Position numbers and translations under genes: made by a program
Notes under the pieces: model-generated
Told to the model about the DNA's origin: nothing
Databases searched by the model: none
What the model saw: the letters and a program-made list of their open reading frames with translations, nothing else
Shown here: in pieces, positions 1 through 7,283 of the stretch
Position numbering within the stretch: position 1 is the first letter of the stretch
How the letters are laid out: each line of letters begins with the position of its first letter
Source: Bacilli bacterium
Lineage (GTDB): Bacteria; Bacillota_I; Bacilli_A; RFN20; CAG-288
Reading direction: 5' to 3'
DNA: 64,000 nucleotides
Assembly (NCBI GenBank): GCA_022647725.1
Contig: JALCLG010000001.1
Span: 936,931 to 1,000,930, forward strand

Positions 1-264
1 TCTTCTTTCTTCATTTCCTTCCCCGCTTGTTGCTTCTTTATATTTTCCGCTGAATATCTCATCTCCCGTGGGAATGCCAAAAATTGTCTCTAACAGGTAT
101 TCCTTATCCTTGCCTACAAATTCTAATGAGGTAGGTTTCTTTGCTTTCTTACTTGTAAATTCCACTTCTACTTTTTTGTATTTTTCTAAAAAGCTTTTAA
201 AACAATGGTAAGGTCCCTTCGGATCATTCTTTAAAGCCTGCTTCAACTTTTCCTGATTATCCAT
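1..264 (-). CDS. hypothetical protein, 3' end cut by window edge
   Basis: An open frame of 88 codons starts at ATG 264 (MDNQEKLKQALKNDPKGPYH) and runs off the left edge with no stop. An A/G-rich stretch with GGAAACGG precedes the start and serves as a plausible ribosome binding site. The visible part is lysine- and glutamate-rich with no membrane segment. It sits 17 bases after the 252-aa gene upstream and is probably the last visible member of the same leftward gene group. I do not recognise the family. Confidence 0.6.
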   Translation of the reverse strand, partial: MDNQEKLKQALKNDPKGPYHCFKSFLEKYKKVEVEFTSKKAKKPTSLEFVGKDKEYLLETIFGIPTGDEIFSGKYKEATSGEGNEERR

Positions 265-281
265 TTTTCCGTTTCCTTTTC

Positions 282-1040
282 TTACAGTTCAGCTTCTTCT
301 CTGAACGCTGCTAATTTCTTCTTGGCCCGTGGCGTCATCGCCTTCGTGATTGGATTTGTGAAGAACATCTCCTCATCCATCGTATTGCCGCGCTTCTCAT
401 GGTATTTGGCGAACCATTCCCGTATTCCGGAATAGGTCTCTTTGCCGGCGACGATCTTCTGATACTCTCTCAGGCAGTCCGGAACAACCAGCTTCGAAAC
501 AGCGCTAGGGAAGAAGTACTGCCTTTGGTAGAACCCTTTTCTTAGGAGATAAGCCTTCTTAGGCAGGAGATAGGAGATTCCTTTTAAGGTAAAGGCATAG
601 CCTAGAATCGTAACCTTCCTTCCTCTTGTCTTCTCAAAGGCATCATAGACAATGAGCTTTCCTTCCTCATCTTTTCGGACATAGGAGACCGGATGAGCAT
701 TCGGAGGTCTCAGTCTTACATAGATTGCCTTGCAGGCATCCTCTCCGGATCCTTTCCAGTCAGCCGGCGCATAGATTCCTTTCTTTAGCCTTCTAAGGAT
801 TGGCTTCTTCGAGCGGCTGTCCCGATAGAGGGCTTCTTTGAAGGCTTTGGGATGCTTCCGGATCTCCTGACAAAGCTGATAGCAGCTAAGACCGTATTCG
901 TCATGGCTCCAGGGAAGGACATCGGTCGCTCCTATCAAAGACAGATCCCCGACCTGGAACGGGGAGCCGATATAGGTCGCTAGAAAAGTCAGTTTCTCAG
1001 CATTTGTCATCCTTGTTCTTTTGCTGTTGATTGCTGTCAT
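282..1040 (-). CDS. hypothetical protein (252 aa)
   Basis: Soluble, basic protein of 252 residues without signal peptide or membrane segment. The N-terminal half is rich in Lys/Arg and aromatic residues, and the C-terminus ends in a basic helix (around residues 228-252). The start codon overlaps the stop of the upstream 170-aa gene by one base (TAATG), so the two are probably translationally coupled. I recognise no catalytic motif and assign no function. Confidence 0.6.
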   Translation of the reverse strand: MTAINSKRTRMTNAEKLTFLATYIGSPFQVGDLSLIGATDVLPWSHDEYGLSCYQLCQEIRKHPKAFKEALYRDSRSKKPILRRLKKGIYAPADWKGSGEDACKAIYVRLRPPNAHPVSYVRKDEEGKLIVYDAFEKTRGRKVTILGYAFTLKGISYLLPKKAYLLRKGFYQRQYFFPSAVSKLVVPDCLREYQKIVAGKETYSGIREWFAKYHEKRGNTMDEEMFFTNPITKAMTPRAKKKLAAFREEAEL

Positions 1041-1552
1041 TATACTCCCTTTCTGTGGGCTCTTTTTCTTTTCAGTATCCGGTCCGGATACTCAAAGACG
1101 AGGTGGTCAGCCCGATAGAGGGCATACTCGATTTGCTTCTCCAGGAAGACATCCTTTTCAAGGCAGTGTCTAAGGATGACACGGGTCTCCAAGGTCAGCC
1201 AGTCAAAGGAGATCGATCCCTGAGGGGTATTCTCCGTTAAGGGAGGCAGTTCCGGGTTCTTGGCCAGAAGTGATGAATAGTAGTCTTTCACCGAGACCTC
1301 ACTGTCAGCGTAGCGTCTGTCCTCCTCATAAAGAGCGATCTCGCTATGGCAATAGAGCTTGGAACCGAGCACGACGAAACAGCCGATCCTGGGCCAGTAG
1401 TTCGGACCTAACGTCAGGGCATGGAAGAAAGAGACACGCTTGGCCTCAAAGGGAGACAGGCCCAGCAAGTCTCGCACTTCCGGCATCGAGAGATAGCCTT
1501 GCTTCTGGATCGTCTTCAACGCCGTCGCTTCACTCATCAGCGCGTCGCTCAT
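1040..1552 (-). CDS. hypothetical protein with possible N-terminal HTH
   Basis: 170-residue protein. Residues about 10-40 (ALKTIQKQGYLSMPEVRDLL and following) look like a helix-turn-helix, with two short helices around a Gly turn, but this is judged by eye only. The rest is mixed helical with a basic C-terminus. It lies between the 89-aa gene upstream and the 252-aa gene downstream, with one-base stop/start overlap to the latter. A DNA-binding role is possible but not shown. Confidence 0.55.
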   Translation of the reverse strand: MSDALMSEATALKTIQKQGYLSMPEVRDLLGLSPFEAKRVSFFHALTLGPNYWPRIGCFVVLGSKLYCHSEIALYEEDRRYADSEVSVKDYYSSLLAKNPELPPLTENTPQGSISFDWLTLETRVILRHCLEKDVFLEKQIEYALYRADHLVFEYPDRILKRKRAHRKGV

Positions 1553-1567
1553 ACCGTTTGTTTCCTT

Positions 1568-1837
1568 TCATAACGTCTCTCCGAAGTGCTTCAGGAGAGC
1601 CCGGACCTGCTTTTCCGTCATTTTCTTATGGGTGCCATCGCTGATGTCCTCATAATACGTCCCATCTTTGGCTTTGCCGATCTCATAGGGAAGGTTGTCT
1701 CTCATATAGGTGAAGAAGACCTCCGGATTGGGTTTCTTCTTCTCTTCCTGATAGGGTTCCGACGGAAAGAGTTCCTCCGCCAGCTGGAGCTGAATCTTCG
1801 CTTGCATAATCCCATCCATGATGCTGTCAAAAAGCAT
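1568..1837 (-). CDS. hypothetical small protein (89 aa)
   Basis: First gene of the leftward group. ATG 1837 is preceded by AAGGAAGGATAAG, a good ribosome binding site. The product is a small, charged, soluble protein with a Lys/Glu-rich middle and a C-terminal helix. No family was recognised. Its stop is 15 bases before the next gene, consistent with an operon of four unknown genes. Confidence 0.55.
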   Translation of the reverse strand: MLFDSIMDGIMQAKIQLQLAEELFPSEPYQEEKKKPNPEVFFTYMRDNLPYEIGKAKDGTYYEDISDGTHKKMTEKQVRALLKHFGETL

Positions 1838-1858
1838 AATCTTATCCTTCCTTTCCTA

Positions 1859-1886
1859 GGTTATCTGTTAACCTATGATTGTTACC
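1859..1886 (-). promoter_or_regulatory. short inverted repeat upstream of 89-aa gene
   Basis: GGTTA-TCTGT-TAACC (1859-1873) is a perfect 5-bp inverted repeat, followed by a GGTAAC-like half site; another GGTAAC lies at about 1987. It sits just upstream of the ribosome binding site of the gene starting at 1837 and could be an operator. No convincing -35/-10 pair was found in the leftward direction, so this is a weak call. Confidence 0.25.
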
Positions 1887-2023
1887 TCCTAAGGATAGGA
1901 AAAGAATGGAAGACATCCCTTTTAAAATATCTAGATGGTTGACGTAAAAAATAGGGTATTGACACCCTTTTAAAAATGTAAAAAGAGGTAACACTCTTAT
2001 CTTAAGAAATCAGACTTCTGCCA

Positions 2024-2061
2024 AATAAAAAAGGGTTCTCCTTTATGGAAGCAGAACCCTT
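2024..2061 (-). terminator. Rho-independent terminator of the long kinase/ABC operon
   Basis: On the minus strand AAGGGTTCT (2061-2053) pairs with AGAACCCTT (2039-2031) around a 13-nt loop and is followed by a run of T. It lies 24 bases after the stop of the ABC ATPase gene and ends the long leftward gene series that starts at 15463. Confidence 0.85.
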
Positions 2062-2084
2062 GCTAGTCGAGAAGTACCCGTTTA

Positions 2085-2957
2085 TCAGCCAAAACTCGAA
2101 TAGCGGTCGTTTTCTACCTCTTCTTTAGGCTGCAGACACTGATAAGGTGTTTCCGGAACAGCCGTCGTCGCTGCCGTAAAACAGTTCTCACCGTTCTTCT
2201 TGAGGAGAATGGTCTTGTTGATGCCATAGAAGATGGAACAATGGGTGATGATCAGGATGATGATATCCGGATTCTTTTCTCTTAGGTCGGCTAAGAGATT
2301 ATTGACTCTCATCTTATTCTCACGGTCCAGATTATTGAGGGGCTCATCCAAGACAAAAAGCAGGGAACCGATGACCATCGACTTGATGATATAGGAGGTA
2401 AAGCTGACCATCTTCTTCTGTCCTCCGGAGAGGCCCTTCGCACGGTTGACATAAGGGTTATGGAAGAAAGAGACATCCGTGCTTTTCAGAATATCATCCA
2501 AATAGCGGTGCCGGAAATTCTTGATGATCTGATAAAGCAGGGTTTCTTTCTCTTCTCTTTGTGCTTTGGTCAGCAGATGATGGTCTTCCAGGGTCGCTAA
2601 GGCATTTTCCGTTGGCAGCCTTAATTGCTCGTTGACAGTTCTAAAGGAGTCACTCTCCTCCTGACCCATATAGGCAATCAGACTCCGGAAGAGACTGGAA
2701 TCCGCATCCTTCATTTCAAAGACATTGTCGCTCTTCAGATCGGCCAGCAAAGGATGCTGAACCCGGAGCGAGGATCCGGTTTTCACCGTAAAGTAGTCGT
2801 TGTTTCCCAAAAAGGCTTTCAGCAAGGTGCTTTTCCCGCTGCCGTTAGGTCCTTTGATGATAGCAAAATCCCCAGCATCCAGCCTTAAATCCGGTAGGAT
2901 TATCTGCTGACTGTTCTTCTTGATGACAAAGGTCGCGTTCATTGTTATTCCACTCAT
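2085..2957 (-). CDS. ABC transporter ATP-binding protein
   Basis: ATPase subunit of an ABC transporter. Walker A is GPNGSGKST near the N-terminus, the signature is LSGGQ, and Walker B is SLLFVLDEPLNNLD, followed by a His-switch in IIILIITHCS. The frame is open further upstream to 3062, but ATG 2957 is preferred: it has AGAGGTG seven bases upstream and overlaps the stop of the permease gene as ATGA. That gives 290 aa. It is the last gene of the operon and presumably energises the two FtsX-like proteins encoded just upstream, a MacB- or LolD-like arrangement. The substrate is unknown. Confidence 0.85.
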   Translation of the reverse strand: MSGITMNATFVIKKNSQQIILPDLRLDAGDFAIIKGPNGSGKSTLLKAFLGNNDYFTVKTGSSLRVQHPLLADLKSDNVFEMKDADSSLFRSLIAYMGQEESDSFRTVNEQLRLPTENALATLEDHHLLTKAQREEKETLLYQIIKNFRHRYLDDILKSTDVSFFHNPYVNRAKGLSGGQKKMVSFTSYIIKSMVIGSLLFVLDEPLNNLDRENKMRVNNLLADLREKNPDIIILIITHCSIFYGINKTILLKKNGENCFTAATTAVPETPYQCLQPKEEVENDRYSSFG

Positions 2958-3901
2958 GCTAAGCACCTCTTTTCCAAAACAGCTGTTCCGACCAAGACAA
3001 TCAGACTGATAGCCAGTGAAGGAAGCAGAGCAAACCCGCTGAAGACACCCACGGTTTTCCAACTGAGGATGACATAGACAAGAGCAGTCAGATAAGATGC
3101 CGATTGTGTGAGAAGCACTGTACTTAAAGCAAGATGCCTATAGACTTTTTTCCGGCTGGTGCCATCCCCATAAGTTTCACGGATTTCCGTTCTTATCAGC
3201 TTTGAAAGGAACAGCAGCGTCAGCAGATACATCAGAAGACTAAGTCCTATAAAGAGGAGATAGTGTTCCCAAAGGGTCTTCTGATTCTCCTGAACCATGG
3301 CAAGCAAAGACCGATGACTGCGGGGCTGCTTGATCACCACGTCCCCAGGTGACAGGAAATTCACATAGCTTAGGCTCTTCAGCAATCCGGTAATCGTATC
3401 GTTGGGGGCAAGAAGCAGGATTGAGGCATGAGAGTAATAGTTATCAATGCCAGGAAAGGAAGGCGCCAGACCGACGACATGGTAAACAAAGACCTGATTG
3501 TCTATGGTTTGGATAGGGACAGTGCTTCCGGCTGTAAATCCGCTGTTTGAGGTGGCTAGGCATTCTCCGGCGGACAGGGATATCTCCCGATGGGAGAAAT
3601 CCCGGGTGTAGTTGAAAAGAGTCTCGGAATCCGACATCGTCGGCATCACCATGACAAGATCGGAAGAGGACGCTGTTGAATAGGCACTGTCATTGACGTT
3701 GAGATAACTGTTCGAAGGCTGGGGAGTATCGCTGCAGTCGATTTCCGTAAAACCGCAGACTTCAGCAAAACGATTCCGATAGATGAGAGGGTTCAGCGGA
3801 GCAATAAGGAAGACATTTAAGATAGCAAAAAGGCAGGAAAAGATAGCAAAGACAGCTATCTTTTCCCGCTGATTCCAGGCTCTGAGAAGAAAGGATTTCA
3901 T
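2954..3901 (-). CDS. FtsX-like ABC permease-type membrane protein
   Basis: 315-residue membrane protein with one N-terminal membrane segment (about residues 14-36), an extracytoplasmic domain of roughly 160 residues, and three C-terminal membrane segments (starting near 213, 253 and 285). This 1+3 layout is that of the FtsX/MacB permease class. It shares a four-base ATGA overlap with the ATPase gene and follows a larger permease of the same layout, so the two may form a heterodimer. The sequence is divergent and the call rests on topology and context. Confidence 0.7.
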   Translation of the reverse strand: MKSFLLRAWNQREKIAVFAIFSCLFAILNVFLIAPLNPLIYRNRFAEVCGFTEIDCSDTPQPSNSYLNVNDSAYSTASSSDLVMVMPTMSDSETLFNYTRDFSHREISLSAGECLATSNSGFTAGSTVPIQTIDNQVFVYHVVGLAPSFPGIDNYYSHASILLLAPNDTITGLLKSLSYVNFLSPGDVVIKQPRSHRSLLAMVQENQKTLWEHYLLFIGLSLLMYLLTLLFLSKLIRTEIRETYGDGTSRKKVYRHLALSTVLLTQSASYLTALVYVILSWKTVGVFSGFALLPSLAISLIVLVGTAVLEKRCLA

Positions 3902-3947
3902 TGGCTTGTCTCCTTTTCTAAAGCGGCTCTTCTAAGAGGATATCAAG

Positions 3948-5222
3948 CTACCGGCGTGCCATCTCTTTGGAAGGCTGTTTTCTCGGCAAGGTCGGATAGA
4001 TAAGGAAATAGCATAATCCGATGATAAGACTGATGGTGATACCGATAATACCTGTTCTCAAGAAAGCGAAATCTAAGGATATTCCAGCAAAACCACCTTT
4101 GACTAAGATGTTGGAAATGAAGAAGGCTAGAAAGGTAATAAGGGTCATTCCGACGACCGGAAGATGGACTGACAGATTCCGACTCTCCTTGATTCCTTTG
4201 ACAGGCTGGCCTTCTTTGATGATCTCCTGCTCTTCGGAGGCAGTAAGAATGCTGGCAATGACTAACGGAAGGAAAGCAAAGGCGGCCACAATCTGGCTGA
4301 TCATATTCTCCTGCTTGCTGGCTTCTTCAAGGGCTTTGATGGTGCTATCGCTGTAGAGGTCTCTAAAGAGAGAGGCTTTGGTCTGATAGCCTGTGCTTAA
4401 ACGGGTAACAGCATCGTCGTAGTATTGCTTGTAGGCATCCTGAATCATCTTTTCCCACTCGGCATCGCTGTAGGTACCTTGGGAATGCAGCTTAACATAG
4501 TTGGCACGATAGACTTCATATGTATCCACCTTGCCTAGGGGTTTATAGGTGCTGAGATAGGTTTCCAGAGCACCGGAGTTGACATTCTCCTTCTTGGTGA
4601 TGGGAGCATAGGCGATGTGAGGTTTTGTCGTAAAGCCGCTTTCAATCGTCGAAGTGTAGCGGAAAAGGATGATTCCCTGGTGAGGATCGCTATAGGTTGT
4701 CAAACCTAAGACATCCATCACCGGAGTCAGGATTCCTTTGACGGTGAAGGTCTTGGCAACAGTCCCAAAACTGACACTGGCTGTCGTCCCGACACTCAGG
4801 CCATAACTGTCCTTGATGGTCTTATCGACGTAGATGTCATCTTCTCCGAGAGTTCCGTCTCCTTCTAAGAGAGAGTCAAAGAAAGTCCCTTTGATGGAGT
4901 TGTTTTGAAGATGGTCGATGCCGTAGAAGAGAACTTTGCTTTTGGCAAAGTCGACATCCCTCTCAATCACATAGACAGGTGTCACGGATGCCACGGAATC
5001 AATGGCAGCAATCTGATCAATCTGCTCAGAACTGGGTTCAGATACACAATAGGAGACCGGGCTGTTGTCTCCGAGAGCCAGGTCTTCTCGGTAAGCCAGT
5101 TCCTTTCTAAAGGAGAGGGCACCAAAGACGGCGCCGATGAGGGTTATGGTAAGGGAAAGCAAGGCGCCGGCTAAAGCTGTCATCTTCCATTTCGTTGAAA
5201 AATGGGCCGATTTCTTCTCCAT
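3948..5222 (-). CDS. FtsX/MacB-like ABC transporter permease
   Basis: 424-residue protein with a membrane segment at about residues 13-36, a large extracellular domain (MacB-PCD-like, about residues 40-300), and three C-terminal membrane segments (about 308-332, 353-372, 386-410). This is the classic MacB/LolE topology. It starts two bases after the stop of the lipoprotein gene, so these are tightly coupled. Such permeases act in mechanotransmission-type ABC systems that work on lipoproteins or peptides at the cell surface; the substrate here is not evident. Confidence 0.8.
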   Translation of the reverse strand: MEKKSAHFSTKWKMTALAGALLSLTITLIGAVFGALSFRKELAYREDLALGDNSPVSYCVSEPSSEQIDQIAAIDSVASVTPVYVIERDVDFAKSKVLFYGIDHLQNNSIKGTFFDSLLEGDGTLGEDDIYVDKTIKDSYGLSVGTTASVSFGTVAKTFTVKGILTPVMDVLGLTTYSDPHQGIILFRYTSTIESGFTTKPHIAYAPITKKENVNSGALETYLSTYKPLGKVDTYEVYRANYVKLHSQGTYSDAEWEKMIQDAYKQYYDDAVTRLSTGYQTKASLFRDLYSDSTIKALEEASKQENMISQIVAAFAFLPLVIASILTASEEQEIIKEGQPVKGIKESRNLSVHLPVVGMTLITFLAFFISNILVKGGFAGISLDFAFLRTGIIGITISLIIGLCYFLIYPTLPRKQPSKEMARR

Positions 5223-5224
5223 GG

Positions 5225-6079
5225 CTAGGCCTCCACAATCTGAACGGAGACAGCTTCAGAGAAGTCACTTTCATCATAGTTGACGTTGGTACTGTAGGCT
5301 TTGACCCGAGCCAGATGAGCCTGATGATCCGCTAAGGCAGGAATCTCAGACATATCATAGGAGATCGGATCGCCGGCCTGAGCTTCCGAAGGGACGTTGA
5401 CGATGACCTGATTGTTGCTGATGTCATTGGCGAAGGTGCCATCCAAGGAGATCTTATACGAGGTCGCTCCCCCAACATGACGCCACTGAAGCACCTTGGT
5501 CGAATTGTTATAGGAGGCACTGGGTTCGTTCAGTTTGATCTTGTTGACCTGAAGTCCCTTCGTGATGCCATCCTGTCCCTGACCGGAGAGTTCACAGCCC
5601 TCAGCTCCGGTGAAGTTAAGACTGGTGGTTGTCGTACCGAAAGTCTTCGCCTCGTAATTGATGGCAATGTAGCTGGAGACGCTCTGGTTGGCAACTTTAG
5701 GTAGGGTGACACTCATTGTCGCTTTCCGGTTCTGGTTGCCATTGGCATCAGTGAAGCTGAGCTCAGTAAGAGTACCATTGCCTTCGTCAATGCTGCCACT
5801 GACAACGGCAACGTTGCCGTATTCGGCAACCATCTGAAGCTTGACGTTGGAAGACAGATTCGAATCCACGGAGAGGGAGAAGTTGTATCTCAGCTTATAC
5901 GTCGTATACGGATAGAGGGTGACATTCTGTGACAGGGAACCTGTTTCGGCCGAGACGAATCCCCAGGTGATCTGTGAGATTGTCACAATCGGCTTTTTCT
6001 TGTTACAGGCAGTAAGGCCCGTCATCATCGAGAATCCTAACGCAACAAGCATCGACCAATTTTTGATTTTGTTCTGCAT
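5225..6079 (-). CDS. secreted lipoprotein with FN3-like C-terminus
   Basis: 284-residue lipoprotein. A lysine-containing, hydrophobic signal peptide ends in the lipobox LTAC with Cys25 as the lipidation site. The mature part is rich in Ser, Thr, Asn and Val with beta-strand character; the last 90 residues (from about 195) resemble a fibronectin type III-like sandwich. AAGGAAG precedes ATG 6079. It lies two bases before the FtsX-like permease gene and may be the surface partner of this ABC system. No enzymatic motif is visible. Confidence 0.75.
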   Translation of the reverse strand: MQNKIKNWSMLVALGFSMMTGLTACNKKKPIVTISQITWGFVSAETGSLSQNVTLYPYTTYKLRYNFSLSVDSNLSSNVKLQMVAEYGNVAVVSGSIDEGNGTLTELSFTDANGNQNRKATMSVTLPKVANQSVSSYIAINYEAKTFGTTTTSLNFTGAEGCELSGQGQDGITKGLQVNKIKLNEPSASYNNSTKVLQWRHVGGATSYKISLDGTFANDISNNQVIVNVPSEAQAGDPISYDMSEIPALADHQAHLARVKAYSTNVNYDESDFSEAVSVQIVEA

Positions 6080-6190
6080 AGGCTAACTTCCTTTCTTGAG
6101 CCCTTTGGGCCGTTTCTTTGACGTCCCTTTCCTTCTAGGATAGAAACGACCTTATCATTGATAACAAAGTTGCCTAACGGATTACTCGAA

Positions 6191-6379
6191 TTAAGTATCA
6201 ATCTTAGGTTTCCCGAAGTTCGCTCTTTCTTCCTTGGACATCCCTTTGAAGACATAGAGGTAAGGACCAAGGCGTCGGACATGCATTGCTTTCTTTAAGC
6301 TGGCCTTTTTGTGGGCATAGCTTTGATTGAGCGTCTTAATGCGGATTAAGTAGAGTCTCCGTTTACAAGGGTCGAGCAT
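6191..6379 (-). CDS. small basic protein (62 aa)
   Basis: ATG 6379 is preceded by GAAAGGAG at good distance. The product is short, strongly basic and soluble, with many Lys/Arg and Tyr residues. It sits in the operon between the small membrane protein gene (ends 6451) and the lipoprotein gene (starts 6079). An 81-codon frame overlapping it (6037-6282) lacks a ribosome binding site and was discarded. Function unknown. Confidence 0.5.
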   Translation of the reverse strand: MLDPCKRRLYLIRIKTLNQSYAHKKASLKKAMHVRRLGPYLYVFKGMSKEERANFGKPKIDT

Positions 6380-6450
6380 GATTCTTTGCTCCTTTCATGA
6401 AGCCTTCGTACCGTCTCTGCTTCGGAAGCCGAAGGGTGATGGTCTTTCCG

Positions 6451-6786
6451 TCATGATTCTTCGGGATCCCAGAAGTCGCGCCAGTCATCGATTTTCCAGA
6501 CCAGGAGTCCCTTAAGCCAGAAGATGACTTCCAGTACGGACTTGCTGGTGGTCAAAGAGTCTGCTCTTTCGATGACTCTGATGTCGGAGAAGAAACTGAA
6601 TACCAACAGGAACGACACGACGAGGTAGTAGACAACGAATAGCCAAGGAATCTCTCTGAGTGAGTCGAAGATAAGGGCACATTCCAGGATGCCCAGAAGG
6701 ACCAGAACGATAGAAAGGAAGGCCATGTACTTGATATCTGGCTTGGCAGCGATCGCTAATATGAACGCAACAATGCCACAGATCAT
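6451..6786 (-). CDS. small membrane protein, paralog family MIC-x-I (copy 1)
   Basis: 111-residue integral membrane protein with three to four hydrophobic segments (about residues 2-15, 20-42, 47-70). It begins MICGIVAFILAIAA and aligns by eye to the gene at 6830-7147 and to the broken gene at 8824-9126: a common MIC-x-I start, a (L/W)xG(I/N)xE motif near residue 32-35 and an xFWLKxL motif near the C-terminus. The 24 bases covering its ribosome binding site and start (6779-6802) are identical to those of the next copy. Function unknown. Confidence 0.65.
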   Translation of the reverse strand: MICGIVAFILAIAAKPDIKYMAFLSIVLVLLGILECALIFDSLREIPWLFVVYYLVVSFLLVFSFFSDIRVIERADSLTTSKSVLEVIFWLKGLLVWKIDDWRDFWDPEES

Positions 6787-6829
6787 AAGGATCTCCTTTC
6801 TTGACTATCCTTTCGGATGACACCTAAGC

Positions 6830-7147
6830 TCAGCAATGGAGAAGGGCCTCCGCTTTACAGGCAAACAGATCCTTCAGCCAGAACAGCGTTGCCATATTTG
6901 CCGAAGAGTGAGAAGCCGTATACCAGCTTTCCAAGGCATCAATGTCTAACCACATTGCAGCGCTAAGGAGGATACCCACTGTCAGGTCATAGGCAATGGC
7001 CACACCGGCTGATTTATGGACGTTATGGACGACCAAGAAGAACTCACCGATCCCGGCTAACCAGGCAACAACGGAGATAACCGCAAGCCACTTCGCACCG
7101 AACGTCGCAACAATCGCTAATATCAGAGCAACAATTTCGCAGATCAT
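6830..7147 (-). CDS. small membrane protein, paralog family MIC-x-I (copy 2)
   Basis: 105-residue membrane protein, paralog of the genes on either side, with the same MICEIVALILAI start, G-x-G-E-like motif near residue 32-35 and LFWLKDLF motif near residue 88-95. The ribosome binding site GAAAGGAG and start region (7140-7163) match copy 1 exactly over 24 bases, as expected for recent tandem duplication. The insertion sequence ends 65 bases upstream of this start. Confidence 0.65.
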   Translation of the reverse strand: MICEIVALILAIVATFGAKWLAVISVVAWLAGIGEFFLVVHNVHKSAGVAIAYDLTVGILLSAAMWLDIDALESWYTASHSSANMATLFWLKDLFACKAEALLHC

Positions 7148-7283
7148 AAGGATCTCCTTTCTTTTAACGTCCCTGAAGGTGAAAGAGCATTTCGGCTCGA
7201 CGGATAATGAGGTGTACCCTTAATTTTGGACTTAGCTGGGACTAGGATAGTACAGAAGCAAATGCAGGTCAATGGCTGTCATG

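Noticed and set aside
2958..3062. N-terminal extension of the ABC ATPase
   Set aside because: It lies inside the upstream permease gene; ATG 2957 has a strong ribosome binding site and ATGA coupling.
6037..6282. 81-codon leftward frame overlapping the lipoprotein start
   Set aside because: No ribosome binding site; it overlaps the better-supported 62-aa gene (6191-6379) and the lipoprotein signal peptide region.
7203..7212. Target-site duplication of the IS
   Set aside because: Flanks on both sides were compared for 2-10 bases, also with shifted IS ends; no direct repeat was found.
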